This document shows positions 22,723 to 32,800 of a stretch of 64,000 bases of DNA, piece by piece. Location of the stretch: positions 39,325 to 103,324 of the forward strand of contig WGMO01000021.1 of assembly GCA_016125075.1 (NCBI GenBank), in the 5' to 3' direction. The notes under the pieces were generated by a model. The model ran no database searches and was not told the origin of the DNA. It worked only from the letters and a program-made list of their open reading frames with translations. This DNA comes from Terrimonas sp. GTDB taxonomy: Bacteria; Bacteroidota; Bacteroidia; Chitinophagales; Chitinophagaceae. Both the position numbers and the translations under genes were made by a program. How positions within the stretch are numbered: position 1 is the stretch's first letter; the number at the start of each line of letters is the position of its first letter.

Positions 22723-24318
22723 ATGAAATACAAAAATGAGATCGATAAAAGGAGAACTTTCGCCATCATCAGTCACCCGGATGCCGGTAAAACGACCCTG
22801 ACTGAAAAGTTCCTCCTGTTTGGAGGGGCCATCCAGGTGGCGGGTGCGGTAAAAAGCAACAAGATTAAAAAACATGCCACCAGCGATTTTATGGAAATCG
22901 AGCGGCAAAGGGGGATATCGGTGGCTACTTCCATAATGAGTTTTCAATATGAAGGGATATTGATCAACCTGCTCGATACACCTGGTCATAAGGACTTTGC
23001 AGAGGATACCTATCGTACGCTGACGGCGGTGGACAGTGTGATCCTGGTGGTGGATAGCGTAAATGGTGTGGAAGAGCAGACCCGCAGACTGATGGAAGTT
23101 TGCCGGATGCGTGATACGCCCGTAATTGTATTTATCAATAAGCTGGACAGGGATGGGAAAAACAGGTTTGACCTGTTGGAAGAAATTGAAAAGGAACTGA
23201 ATATTCACCTTCACCCCATGACCTGGCCCATCAACAGTGGCAAGGATTTTAAGGGAGTTTACAACCTGCATGAAAAAAACCTCAGGCTTTTCACACCCCA
23301 TACCAAGGCTTCGGGTGATGATATCATCTCTATTAATAACCTGCAGGACAAAATCGTGGAGGAAAAGTTAGGCGAAAAAGATGCTGCTATTTTACGGGAG
23401 GATGTCGAACTGGTGGATGGGGTTCATGGCGCGTTGAATGTGGATGATTATCTCGCCGGGAAAGTGGCACCGGTATTCTTTGGCAGTGCGATCAATAATT
23501 TCGGGGTTAAGGAAATGCTGGATACATTTATCCGGATCGCCCCCCCTCCCCGGAGCCGGGAGACCTCCACCCGGAAAGTGAATGTGCAGGAGGACAAACT
23601 GAGCGGTTTTATATTCAAGATCCACGCTAATCTCGATCCCAAGCACCGCGACCGTATCGCCTTTCTCCGGGTCTGTTCCGGCAAATTTGAAAGAAATAAA
23701 TACTATCACCACGTAAGACTGGATAAGGATGTACGTTTCAGTAATCCTTATTCCTTTATGGCCAGGGAAAAGAGCATCGTTGAGGATGCTTACCCGGGAG
23801 ATGTGGTAGGACTTTTTGATACCGGTAATTTCAAGATCGGAGATACTTTAACCGAAGGGGAGGATTTCTTTTTTACAGGGATCCCCACTTTCTCCCCAGA
23901 GATTTTTAAGGAGGTCGTCAACAAAGACCCGATGAAGACCAAACAACTGGAAAAAGGATTATTACAACTGACAGACGAGGGAGTGGCGCAGCTTTTCACA
24001 CAGTTTGGCGGCAATAAAAAGATCATTGGATGTGTGGGTGAATTGCAGTTTGAAGTGATCCAGTACCGTCTCCTGCATGAATACAATGCTTCTGCCGAGT
24101 TCAGGGCACTTCCTTATTATAAGGCTTGCTGGATTACTTCAAAAGATCCCAAAAAATTAGAAGAGTTTACCAGGTTCAAGACCAACAATATTGCTGAGGA
24201 TAAGGACGGGCACCTGGTGTACCTGGCGCAGAGCGAATGGTTCCTCCAAACCGAAAGGACCAATAACCCCGATATCGAATTCCATTTTTCAAGTGAAGTC
24301 CATAAGGAAATGGTATGA
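22723..24318 (+). CDS. prfC: Peptide chain release factor 3
   Basis: RF3 is a translational GTPase that ejects RF1 and RF2 from the ribosome after termination. The G domain shows G1 [12 protein letters not shown], the RGISV switch I segment, G3 DTPGHKDF and G4 NKLDRDG. The domain III/C-terminal part ends with [18 protein letters not shown] [13 protein letters not shown]. At 531 residues it has the usual length. A consensus promoter fixes the start at 22723. The stop overlaps the next gene's start by 4 bases (ATGA). Confidence 0.95.
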   Translation: MKYKNEIDKRRTFAIISHPDAGKTTLTEKFLLFGGAIQVAGAVKSNKIKKHATSDFMEIERQRGISVATSIMSFQYEGILINLLDTPGHKDFAEDTYRTLTAVDSVILVVDSVNGVEEQTRRLMEVCRMRDTPVIVFINKLDRDGKNRFDLLEEIEKELNIHLHPMTWPINSGKDFKGVYNLHEKNLRLFTPHTKASGDDIISINNLQDKIVEEKLGEKDAAILREDVELVDGVHGALNVDDYLAGKVAPVFFGSAINNFGVKEMLDTFIRIAPPPRSRETSTRKVNVQEDKLSGFIFKIHANLDPKHRDRIAFLRVCSGKFERNKYYHHVRLDKDVRFSNPYSFMAREKSIVEDAYPGDVVGLFDTGNFKIGDTLTEGEDFFFTGIPTFSPEIFKEVVNKDPMKTKQLEKGLLQLTDEGVAQLFTQFGGNKKIIGCVGELQFEVIQYRLLHEYNASAEFRALPYYKACWITSKDPKKLEEFTRFKTNNIAEDKDGHLVYLAQSEWFLQTERTNNPDIEFHFSSEVHKEMV

Positions 24319-24830
24319 TCATCTTTGAAACAGACCGGCTCCTGGTAAGACCCTATCGTTTGACGGAAAAGGACCAGGAAAATTTTTTCCGGCTCAATAG
24401 TGACCCTGAGATCATGCAATATATACGACCGGTTCAGTCAAGGGAGGATTGTAATAATTTTTTACAGCAGATCATCGACGACTACCTTGCCAATCCCCTG
24501 ACCGGTCGTTGGGCGGTCGAAGAAAAAGATACGCTTCGATTTGTCGGCTCATTTGCCTTTATACCGATTAAAGGGACAACAAAGATGCAGTTGGGGTATG
24601 CTTTGATGAAAAGTGAATGGGGAAAAGGCTATGCAACGGAATTGACTTTGCGGGGGGTCGAATATGTTTTTATCAAGGCAGGGCTATCGGTAATCTATGC
24701 CATTACAGAAGTCCCGAACCTGGCTTCTCAAAAAGTATTACTTAAATCCGGATTCCGTGTTCATGAACAAAGGATAGAAGAAGGGAAAGGGATTCTTGAA
24801 TTTATATTGAATAAAAACTTACCTGATTAA
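24315..24830 (+). CDS. GNAT-family N-acetyltransferase (RimJ/RimL type)
   Basis: The product has 171 residues with the RimJ-type opening [17 protein letters not shown], the acetyl-CoA loop [18 protein letters not shown] and the closing [14 protein letters not shown]. The acceptor could be a ribosomal protein N-terminus or a small molecule. Overlap with prfC by 4 bases implies coupled translation, which would fit a ribosomal target, but this is inference. The end overlaps the stop of the convergent T9SS gene by 12 bases. Confidence 0.9.
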   Translation: MIIFETDRLLVRPYRLTEKDQENFFRLNSDPEIMQYIRPVQSREDCNNFLQQIIDDYLANPLTGRWAVEEKDTLRFVGSFAFIPIKGTTKMQLGYALMKSEWGKGYATELTLRGVEYVFIKAGLSVIYAITEVPNLASQKVLLKSGFRVHEQRIEEGKGILEFILNKNLPD

Positions 24831-27800
24831 GGTAAGTGTACCCTTCCGGAATACTTCACTTTCACAACTGGTTTTAGCCTTGATCATATACACGAAAACA
24901 CCGGAATCCTGTTTAACTCCTTTATATGTGCCATCCCAGCAATCTGCAGGGTTTGTGGTGAAAAACACCCTTTCACCCCATCGGTTATAAATACTGAATT
25001 CCAGCGTTTCGATAACACCCCAATACCGTATCCGGTAGCAGTCATTCAGACCATCATTGTTGGGGGTGAAACCGGAAGGCATCAGGTACCCCCCCTTATT
25101 TGTTTGATCGACCTGTACCGTAACCATATCCATATTCACACAGCCATTAAGGTCAGTGCCTGATACAATGTATTGTGTGGTAGTAGTCGGTTTGGCAATG
25201 GGGTCGGGGAGTGTGGGATTATTAAGACTGCCTGCAGGTGTCCAGAGAAACGAGATGGCACCGCTGGCCGACAACTGGCTTTCATCATTGGTACAATCAA
25301 TATCATTTCCTTTTGTGGCTACCACGATGGGCAGGGGTAAAACCGAAATGGTGGTAGATAATTGCGTTGAATTTTGGCAGGTTGATTCCGTAATGTCAAC
25401 CGTATAGGTTGTGGTTGTTGCGGGATTGGCAACAGGGTTCGCGACCCCGGTATTACTGAGTGAATTGGAGGGCTGCCAGGAATAGCTGTCTCCTCCGGCT
25501 GCACTGATCTGCACCGGCGTGTTGGAACAGGTAGATGCGTCAGGGGAAATGGTAAATACAGGGTCGGGAATGACTGATAGCAGCAGTGAATCGACCTGAA
25601 CACAACCCAGGCTATTCTGTGCTGTAAGATAGAACCAGGTGTCGGTGCTTACCGATACGACCGGGTTTAGAATTGTTGGGTCACTTACAAAGGGAGCAGG
25701 CGACCAGGAGTATTGGATGCCATCGCTGTTACCGTTTAATGAAACCGGGACATTTTTACAGACAAGCGTATCATTACCTGCATTCACGTTCAGGGATGAT
25801 GTAGTGACCGGCAGGGAAATACTATCCCGGCACCCGTTGATATCGGTAACGATCAATTTTACTGTAAAGTTTCCGGGAATGCTGTAATCATGTGATACAT
25901 CCTGGGTATTGGCCATATTCCCGTCACCCAGATCCCATTGCCAGCTACTGACTGGGTTACGGGAAGTAAAGGCTAGCCCCTGGAAGTCAAAACTACTGCA
26001 GGAAGTCGCACTGTCTTTTATCCGGACAGAGTCGATGTTTTTTGTAAAAGGCTGGGAAGATATGGGAAGTGATAGATTAAATATTGAAATCCCACTTTCA
26101 CCGTCAGTGGCTCCACCACTGTCCCCTGAATTGATGAAAATACCTTTTGAGCCACCATTGGCAGAAAAAGAAATATTTGAAGGAATGACAGGATTACTTA
26201 ACCATAATAATCCGCCAGATCCTCCTCCCCCGGGTCCATTAAAACCACTAGATGGGTTGTTGTTTTGAAGGCTGCCGCCCTTACCTCCTTCGGCTTTAAT
26301 ATTTAGATTTCCTGTAAAACCAGTAGATGATAATACTATTGTTCCACCAGCACCTCCTCCGCTAAATCCTTCCCAGCAATCATTGGTCTGGCAATCGGGT
26401 ACGTTTTCCCCATTACTTAATACTGCTTCGCCATTTAAAGCCGAAATGGTATTTGCTGTAATGATAATGATACCTCCTCCATTGCCTCCTTTACCACCGC
26501 CCAGTTGGCCATTCACATCACCGGCTCCTCCGCCACCACCCATGAAAACCTTATTCATTCCATTGTTATAGGGTAACAGAGAACCACCGATTCCGCCATT
26601 GTCGATTTGTTGACTACAACCCGATGCAATTGCTGAGGCTTCCTTACCACCATTACCTCCATTACCGCCATTGCCACCACCAGCACCACCAGCGTTATGG
26701 TCATTCCCACCACCGCCTCCATTTGCAGCTTTTCCCCTGCCCCTGACATTATTTATGCTCAGGTTTACTATCCCTTCCCCTTTTAATGCTGCACTCGTTG
26801 AACTTTGGCTGTAAAAGAAATCTGGTGCTGAACAGGCTGAAGGTTGTTGTTCAAATGCGCCCCCCCGGAATCCCCGTTCACTAACATCGATATTTTGATT
26901 TAGTATAAGAGAATTTTGCACATTAAAAACCAATACGCCACCTTTAGCTCCATCCCAGGGAAGACAGGTCAGTGTTTTGTCGACAGTGTAATCCGAATAA
27001 TAAGGTACCCTGATCATCTGCACTTTCCCTTCCGGAATATAAAATTGCCGCGTAATTAAATTTAGGAGTTCGATATAGTTGCCATTTATAGCCTTGATAT
27101 AGTTAAACTCGTAATTACCAGCGTTTCTGAAATCAGTAATATTTCCAAAAGATGCTGTATTGGTGGAATCGATGATCGCACCCTTCATTTGAATCAGTAA
27201 AACGGTATCCCCGATGGTAAAGGCACCTGCGTCTTCAACTTCAATGATGTTTGTACAGGGGTCAAAATTGTTGACAGGGGTGTAGTCGTTGATTATTAAG
27301 GAATCATTATTTGCAACTGTACTACAGGAATCAACTACAAAGCTGCAGTTGGGGTTGGTTGAATTTATAGAAGCATTACCTCCCAAACTGCCATTCCAGC
27401 TTGGATTTCCCTGTTTGTTCAAAAGGTTGTCAAAAGTATAATAGGCGAGTAACCCAACCTGTGTAGCGGGGTTTGGCAGGGAACTGTTCATATAGGTCCT
27501 GATCTCATTCTGGGTTCGGGCAACGTTCCAAATCCGAACCTCGTTGATATAACCAATAAAATTTTCGTTTAAAGACTGGGGTTGGAAATAGCCGATCCAG
27601 GTTTGCCAGTTATTTAAAGTCAGATTACCGGAGGCAGGAACCTGTTTTAGCAGAAATCCATTTCGGTAAAATTTCAGGCTCGTTCCATCGTATACCATGG
27701 CCACATGATATATTTTATTGGTTTCCACAGGACAATTGGCAAGGGCAATATAATAGCCATCAGTGGTTGAAATCTCACCGCTATATGCCCGGAGAAGGTA

Positions 27801-28712
27801 GTTGACATCAGTGAAGTTCAAATGTTTGGAAACTAAATCTCCAAAGCCATTATTATTAGTGGTAGCATTAAAAACTGCTTCCACCGTAATCTGATTTCCC
27901 GGAACATCTAAGTCTCCAATATTAACATAAGAGGGTTGAGAAGGGGTATAAAGCCAGTTGTTGCAGTCAAGCTGGCTGCACAAATTTGAACTGAATGGAG
28001 ATAAGGCCAGGGCTTCATCTTTGTTTAATGCCCTGTTATACCATCGTACTTCATCTATAATGCCCTTAAAGGGGATCAAATCTCCGGACCACCAATTTCC
28101 AATCCTTAATTCAGCATTACAGGCAGCCATGGAAGTAAAACTGGTTGCCACAGATTTTACAAGAACACCATTGATATAAATTTTGTGAAAACTGCCATCA
28201 AAAGTAACTACCGCACTGTACCATGTATCCGGACAAAGCGGTTCGCCTGTATTTATATAGCTGGTATTACTTACTGTAAAACTGGAACAGGACTCAGAAC
28301 TGGAAACAATATTGGAACCAATGCCAGGGAATGGTGGGTAGTTGATAAAAAACTGGTATTGTGTCTGTCCGGGGTTAGGATTGTAATTTCTTTTTCCAAT
28401 TAAATTTTGTAAAGCAGAACTCTCAGATTTAAACCATAAGGCAATACTAAATACAGGAGTAGAAAATGATCCATTATCTGCAATGGCGATATAATCATCT
28501 ATACCGTCAAAATAGGCTGCACTGTTAGGATTGCCATATTTGTCATTGATGAAAGATAGCCCGTTTTGCAAAACACCCGTATTCCCGTTTCCACTGGCAT
28601 CATTGGCATTACCATTTAATGGATAATATGCAACCAGGCCTTGATTAAGATTAACCTGAGAGAAAATTGGGCTAAAAAACAAAAAAAGAGAAAAAGTTAA
28701 AAAAAATTTCAT
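24819..28712 (-). CDS. Giant T9SS-secreted surface protein with LamG-like domains, Gly-rich region, PKD domain and gliding-motility C-terminal domain
   Basis: The 1297-residue product has a signal peptide (1-18) and two LamG/concanavalin-like domains (about 22-240 with LVAYYPLNGNANDASGN, and 255-460). A middle region (about 480-620) is followed by a strongly Gly-rich stretch (about 650-880, several GGGG runs), a PKD domain (about 905-1000, SSWQWDLGDGNMANTQDVSH), and Ig-like repeats. The final 90 residues match the gliding-motility-associated type B sorting domain (MPSGFTPNNDGLND, FSIYNRWGERVF, SGVFVYMIK). It is exported by the type IX system and may bind glycans. It lies downstream of purB on the same strand. 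Confidence 0.92.
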   Translation of the reverse strand: MKFFLTFSLFLFFSPIFSQVNLNQGLVAYYPLNGNANDASGNGNTGVLQNGLSFINDKYGNPNSAAYFDGIDDYIAIADNGSFSTPVFSIALWFKSESSALQNLIGKRNYNPNPGQTQYQFFINYPPFPGIGSNIVSSSESCSSFTVSNTSYINTGEPLCPDTWYSAVVTFDGSFHKIYINGVLVKSVATSFTSMAACNAELRIGNWWSGDLIPFKGIIDEVRWYNRALNKDEALALSPFSSNLCSQLDCNNWLYTPSQPSYVNIGDLDVPGNQITVEAVFNATTNNNGFGDLVSKHLNFTDVNYLLRAYSGEISTTDGYYIALANCPVETNKIYHVAMVYDGTSLKFYRNGFLLKQVPASGNLTLNNWQTWIGYFQPQSLNENFIGYINEVRIWNVARTQNEIRTYMNSSLPNPATQVGLLAYYTFDNLLNKQGNPSWNGSLGGNASINSTNPNCSFVVDSCSTVANNDSLIINDYTPVNNFDPCTNIIEVEDAGAFTIGDTVLLIQMKGAIIDSTNTASFGNITDFRNAGNYEFNYIKAINGNYIELLNLITRQFYIPEGKVQMIRVPYYSDYTVDKTLTCLPWDGAKGGVLVFNVQNSLILNQNIDVSERGFRGGAFEQQPSACSAPDFFYSQSSTSAALKGEGIVNLSINNVRGRGKAANGGGGGNDHNAGGAGGGNGGNGGNGGKEASAIASGCSQQIDNGGIGGSLLPYNNGMNKVFMGGGGGAGDVNGQLGGGKGGNGGGIIIITANTISALNGEAVLSNGENVPDCQTNDCWEGFSGGGAGGTIVLSSTGFTGNLNIKAEGGKGGSLQNNNPSSGFNGPGGGGSGGLLWLSNPVIPSNISFSANGGSKGIFINSGDSGGATDGESGISIFNLSLPISSQPFTKNIDSVRIKDSATSCSSFDFQGLAFTSRNPVSSWQWDLGDGNMANTQDVSHDYSIPGNFTVKLIVTDINGCRDSISLPVTTSSLNVNAGNDTLVCKNVPVSLNGNSDGIQYSWSPAPFVSDPTILNPVVSVSTDTWFYLTAQNSLGCVQVDSLLLSVIPDPVFTISPDASTCSNTPVQISAAGGDSYSWQPSNSLSNTGVANPVANPATTTTYTVDITESTCQNSTQLSTTISVLPLPIVVATKGNDIDCTNDESQLSASGAISFLWTPAGSLNNPTLPDPIAKPTTTTQYIVSGTDLNGCVNMDMVTVQVDQTNKGGYLMPSGFTPNNDGLNDCYRIRYWGVIETLEFSIYNRWGERVFFTTNPADCWDGTYKGVKQDSGVFVYMIKAKTSCESEVFRKGTLTLIR

Positions 28713-28751
28713 ATAAGGTAAAATGGCAGAGTACAGCTAAAATAATCATTT

Positions 28752-30086
28752 TTACATACCGGTATAATTATGCGGTGTTATTTTTAATAGTTCTTTTTTT
28801 ATTTCTTCCTTTATCTTAAGCCCTTCAATGAATTTATGCAGGGATTTCCTGTCTATTTTGTTATTGCCCCTTGTTAATTCCTTCAGGGCTTCATAAGGGT
28901 TGGGATAATTTTCCCTTCTGAGGATGGTTTGTATCGCTTCTGCCACTACCGCCCAGTTATTGTCAAGGTCCTCATAGATCCGGGCAGGATTTACGATCAG
29001 TTTCCCCAGCCCTTTTTCAATCGATCGGATGGCAAGTGCCGTATGGGCAAGGGGCAGGCCAATATTTCTCAGCACGGTGGAATCGGTAAGGTCCCTTTGC
29101 AGCCTTGATACCGGAAGTTTTGATGATAGGTGTTCAAACAGGGCATTGGCCAATCCCAGGTTCCCTTCAGCATTTTCAAAATCAATGGGGTTTACCTTAT
29201 GCGGCATAGCGGAGGAACCCACTTCTCCTTTCATGACTTTTTGCCGGAAATATTCGATGGAAATATAGGACCAGATATCCCTGCAAAAATCAATAAGGAT
29301 ATTATTGATCCTTTTAATGGCATCGAAATGAGCTGCCAGGTTATCATAATGTTCGATCTGGGTGGTATGTTGCTGTCTGGAAAGTTCAAGTCTTTTTTCA
29401 ACAAACTCGTTCCCCAGTTTCACCCAATCCATTTTTGGGAAGGCGACATGATGGGCATTGAAATTACCGGTGGCACCCCCAAATTTGGCGCTGAAGGGGA
29501 TACTGATGATCAATTCGATCTGCTTCTCGATCCTTTCCACAAAGACCTGGATCTCTTTTCCCAGGCGGGTTGGGCTGGCCGGCTGGCCATGCGTACGGGC
29601 CAGCATTGGGATATCCTTCCAATCTGCCGCCAGCACTTTGAACTGGGCATTCAGGTTTAAGATAGCGGGGAGGTACTCATATTCAAGGGCATGTTTCCAG
29701 CTAAGGGGTATGGCCGTATTATTGATATCCTGTGAAGTCAGGCCAAAATGCACCCATTCCTTTTCCTTTTTGGCACCTGCCTTTTCCAACTCCTGTTTTA
29801 GGAAATATTCTACCGCTTTTACGTCATGGTTGGTCGTAAATTCGATCTGTTTGATTTCCTGTGCATCTTCCAGGCCAAAATGCTCGGTGATCCTCCTGAG
29901 GTGCTTGACCACTTTGGGGCTGAGTTTAAAAAACTTTTTATCAGCCAGGAACAGGAGGTATTCAATTTCCACCAAAACCCTGTACTTGATGAGAGCGAAC
30001 TCAGAAAAGTATTCATCCAGGTGCTGCACCTGCTTTCTGTAACGTCCGTCGATGGGTGAAATGGCTGTCAGGGTGGTTAGTTCCAT
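28752..30086 (-). CDS. purB: Adenylosuccinate lyase
   Basis: PurB carries out two fumarate-releasing steps of purine synthesis, SAICAR to AICAR and adenylosuccinate to AMP. The 444-residue protein opens with LTAISPIDGRYR, typical of the family, contains the catalytic His segments HFGLTSQDINNTA and ARTHGQPASP, and has the fumarase-superfamily signature GSSAMPHKVNPIDFE. It is cytosolic. It is divergent from mqnA with 54 bases between the start codons, and the T9SS gene follows 39 bases after its stop. Confidence 0.96.
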   Translation of the reverse strand: MELTTLTAISPIDGRYRKQVQHLDEYFSEFALIKYRVLVEIEYLLFLADKKFFKLSPKVVKHLRRITEHFGLEDAQEIKQIEFTTNHDVKAVEYFLKQELEKAGAKKEKEWVHFGLTSQDINNTAIPLSWKHALEYEYLPAILNLNAQFKVLAADWKDIPMLARTHGQPASPTRLGKEIQVFVERIEKQIELIISIPFSAKFGGATGNFNAHHVAFPKMDWVKLGNEFVEKRLELSRQQHTTQIEHYDNLAAHFDAIKRINNILIDFCRDIWSYISIEYFRQKVMKGEVGSSAMPHKVNPIDFENAEGNLGLANALFEHLSSKLPVSRLQRDLTDSTVLRNIGLPLAHTALAIRSIEKGLGKLIVNPARIYEDLDNNWAVVAEAIQTILRRENYPNPYEALKELTRGNNKIDRKSLHKFIEGLKIKEEIKKELLKITPHNYTGM

Positions 30087-30113
30087 ATTGTGTATTTAAT
30101 ACTTTTCGTTGTT

Positions 30114-30121
30114 TACCTTTA
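30114..30121 (+). promoter_or_regulatory. Probable -7 promoter box for mqnA
   Basis: TACCTTTA differs from TAnnTTTG only at the last base and lies 19 bases before the TTG at 30141. It lies inside the open frame that begins at 30090, which favours the TTG start. Confidence 0.4.
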
Positions 30122-30140
30122 CGGCGCAAAAATAACTGAA

Positions 30141-30884
30141 TTGGAACAGAAGTTAAAGGTGGGAATTGTGGGTTACCTGAATACCAGGCCCCTGATTTAC
30201 GGGTTAAAGAACCTGCCGATAAAGGATAAGATTGAACTGATCGAGGAAACACCTGCCCGGCTGGCCGATATGCTGGCAGCAGATGAGATCGATATCGGGT
30301 TGATTCCTGTGGCCGCCATACCAGCTTTAAAGGAATACCATATTGTGGGGGATTATTGTATCGGTACGGAAGGTGAAGTGGCATCTGTTTGTCTTTTTAG
30401 TGAAGTGCCCCTTGAAAAAATCGAAAAAGTTTACCTTGATTACCAGAGCAGGAGTTCAGTTGTCCTGCTCAAATGGATCATGCGGGAATACTGGGGTATC
30501 AATCCGGAACTGGTGGATACTGAAAACGAAGATTTTCGGAAAAAAATCAGGGGAAAGGCTGCCGGCCTGGTCATTGGCGACAGGGCATTTGAGCAAAGAA
30601 AGGTTTCAACGTTTATTTATGACCTGGGGGCGGAATGGAAAAAAATAACCGGTTTGCCTTTTGTATTTGCCGCATGGGTAAGCAAAAAGGAATTATCTTC
30701 TCTTTTCGTCAGGGAGTTTAATGAGGCAAATGCTGAAGGTTTAGCCCGCCTGGATACGATCATCCTTAATAATCCCTATAAGCTGTATGATTTAAAAAAG
30801 TATTTCACGATTCATATCAGTTATTATTTAGATGAGTATAAGAAAAAGGGGATGGCTAAATTTTTAGAATTAGCAGGAGAATAG
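30141..30884 (+). CDS. mqnA: Chorismate dehydratase MqnA (futalosine menaquinone pathway)
   Basis: MqnA dehydrates chorismate to 3-[(1-carboxyvinyl)oxy]benzoate, the first step of the futalosine route to menaquinone. Family marks include KVGIVGYLNTRPLIYG at the start, DIGLIPVAAIP, and YLDYQSRSSVVLLKW. The fold is that of a periplasmic-binding protein but with no signal peptide. The frame is open from an ATG at 30090, but family alignment from memory and the promoter position favour the TTG at 30141 (247 residues). mqnE lies 16 kb away, and chorismate comes from the aro operon. Confidence 0.9.
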   Translation: MEQKLKVGIVGYLNTRPLIYGLKNLPIKDKIELIEETPARLADMLAADEIDIGLIPVAAIPALKEYHIVGDYCIGTEGEVASVCLFSEVPLEKIEKVYLDYQSRSSVVLLKWIMREYWGINPELVDTENEDFRKKIRGKAAGLVIGDRAFEQRKVSTFIYDLGAEWKKITGLPFVFAAWVSKKELSSLFVREFNEANAEGLARLDTIILNNPYKLYDLKKYFTIHISYYLDEYKKKGMAKFLELAGE

Positions 30885-30923
30885 TGCCCTAATAATTAAA
30901 TAACGTACACTAATAACAACATC

Positions 30924-31622
30924 ATGTATTCTGATTTTTACCCATCAGTGTTGCATCCTTTTTATTTTATTAGAAGATCACTTTTTGCAGAAATAAGAAA
31001 ACATGCTTCAAGGCTAAAAGGAAACATGTTGGATTTTGGATGTGGTTCAAAACCTTATGAAGGATTGTTTACTGTGGAACAATATACGGGGATTGATTTT
31101 TACAATGAAGGTCATCCGCACGATAATGAAAGGATTGATGTTTTTTACGATGGCAAACACATCCCTTTCCCGGACAATCATTTTGATTCGGTACTTTGTA
31201 CAGAGGTGTTCGAACATGTATTTAACCTGGAGCAGGTGATACAGGAGTTGTACAGGGTCATGAAAAACGACAGTATGCTTTTGATCACCTGCCCTTTTGT
31301 TTGGAATGAACATGAAGTGCCTTATGATTATGCCCGCTATACCCGATTTGCACTGAAGGATTTAATGGAAAAGCAGGGTTTTGAAATTCTTGAATACAGC
31401 AAGTCTGGTAATTTTGTAACGACCCTGTTCCAGCTCTGGAATCTTTACTGGTATACAGTCCTTTATAATAAAGTAAAAAACAATGTTTTTTTAAGGTGGA
31501 TTTATAAATTAGGATTCATTTTACCCGTTAATTTGGGAGGGAAATTATTGAATGCCCTATTGCCTGCTAACAACAGTCTATATCTGAACAATGTATTACT
31601 GGTAAAAAAACCAGGAGTCTGA
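30924..31622 (+). CDS. SAM-dependent methyltransferase in a glycan cluster
   Basis: This 232-residue class I methyltransferase has the SAM-binding MLDFGCGSKPYEG (motif I), YTGIDF with its acidic residue, and IPFPDNHFDSVLCTEVFEHV (motifs II-III). The C-terminal part holds a hydrophobic LFQLWNLYWYTVLY segment that may touch the membrane. Followed directly by glycosyltransferase genes with 1-4 base overlaps, it probably methylates a glycan or its lipid-linked precursor. The acceptor cannot be read from the sequence. Confidence 0.85.
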   Translation: MYSDFYPSVLHPFYFIRRSLFAEIRKHASRLKGNMLDFGCGSKPYEGLFTVEQYTGIDFYNEGHPHDNERIDVFYDGKHIPFPDNHFDSVLCTEVFEHVFNLEQVIQELYRVMKNDSMLLITCPFVWNEHEVPYDYARYTRFALKDLMEKQGFEILEYSKSGNFVTTLFQLWNLYWYTVLYNKVKNNVFLRWIYKLGFILPVNLGGKLLNALLPANNSLYLNNVLLVKKPGV

Positions 31623-32800
31623 TGATGAAGAACCGGGGAAAAATATTTTTTATCAGCCATGAAAGCTCTCTGACCGGGGCCCCTGTTTTATTATTGAACC
31701 TTATAAAATTGTGGGTGCAAAATGGTGATGCGAGTGCTAAGCTCATATTATTCAGGGGTGGACCTTTGGAAATGGAATTCCGGAAATTGACTGAAGTGGT
31801 GGTGCTAAAACCAACCGGGTACCTTGCCAATAAGAATATTATGGACAGGTTTCTTGATTACCTGCAATTCCGATACAGGCTTTGGAAGGTGATTGGCCAA
31901 ATCAGGGAAAGCGATATTGTCCTCAGTAATACAGTAGCAAATGGGAACCTTATCCGGAAAATAAAATACAGGAAAAAGGTAAAAGTGTTGAGTTATATTC
32001 ATGAGTTGGAATCTGTTATTGAATACTTCAATGTTAAAAAGGATGCCCAATTTACCTTTGAAAAATCCGATTTCTTCCTGAGCCCATGTAAGGCGGTTAC
32101 GGATAATCTGGTAGCCCGCCATAAAATAGATCCTGATAAAATATTCCATCTGCCCTATTATTTTCCCCAGGATACAGCTGTCACGCCTGCTAATGACCCG
32201 TTAAAACGCAACGACTTTTTTCAAAAACTAAAAATCCCTGAAGGTAAATTTTATGTTGTTGGGATGGGTACCGTTACACACCGGAAAGGGGTTGACCTGT
32301 TTTTTGAGGTTTGCAGGAACGTCGTACCTATTGATAAAACAATCTGTTTTGTTTGGATGGGCGCTTTTGATGATGAGGTTTTGAAAGCCAGTTTGATGGA
32401 ACAGGCCCGTCAGGCTGAAATACTGGAAAACTTTGTTTTGACAGGGAAGATAGAGCGGGACCCGGGTGTTTTGGGTTTTTTTGATCTATTCTTTCTTTCT
32501 TCTCGTGAGGACCCTTATCCGCTTGTTGTTATTGAAGCTGCCTTTAACAAATTGCCATCTCTTTATTTTAAAGGTTCCGGTGGAATCGAAGCGTTGATCA
32601 ATGAGGATGCTGGCTGGGGGGTAAGTGATTTTAACGTCTCAGCAATGGCAGGGAAAATTCTGCAATTAAAATCAGACAGGACCCTCATATCACGTGCCGG
32701 TAATTTAGCCTATACAAAAGCTATGGCTCTTCATGGGGACGAAAAGTTTATAACAGAAAAGTTTATGAATATATTAGCAGGAATAAATTTTGTTTCATGA
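31622..32800 (+). CDS. Family GT4 glycosyltransferase
   Basis: This 392-residue GT-B enzyme has the usual N-terminal acceptor half (FFISHESSLTGAPVLLLNLI) and C-terminal donor half, with VVGMGTVTHRKGVDLFFEV and the EDPYPLVVIEAA motif (E-x7-E) that binds the nucleotide sugar. Retaining GT4 enzymes work at the cytosolic face of the inner membrane. The ATG overlaps the methyltransferase TGA by one base, so the two are translated together. The sugar and linkage are unknown. Confidence 0.9.
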   Translation: MMKNRGKIFFISHESSLTGAPVLLLNLIKLWVQNGDASAKLILFRGGPLEMEFRKLTEVVVLKPTGYLANKNIMDRFLDYLQFRYRLWKVIGQIRESDIVLSNTVANGNLIRKIKYRKKVKVLSYIHELESVIEYFNVKKDAQFTFEKSDFFLSPCKAVTDNLVARHKIDPDKIFHLPYYFPQDTAVTPANDPLKRNDFFQKLKIPEGKFYVVGMGTVTHRKGVDLFFEVCRNVVPIDKTICFVWMGAFDDEVLKASLMEQARQAEILENFVLTGKIERDPGVLGFFDLFFLSSREDPYPLVVIEAAFNKLPSLYFKGSGGIEALINEDAGWGVSDFNVSAMAGKILQLKSDRTLISRAGNLAYTKAMALHGDEKFITEKFMNILAGINFVS

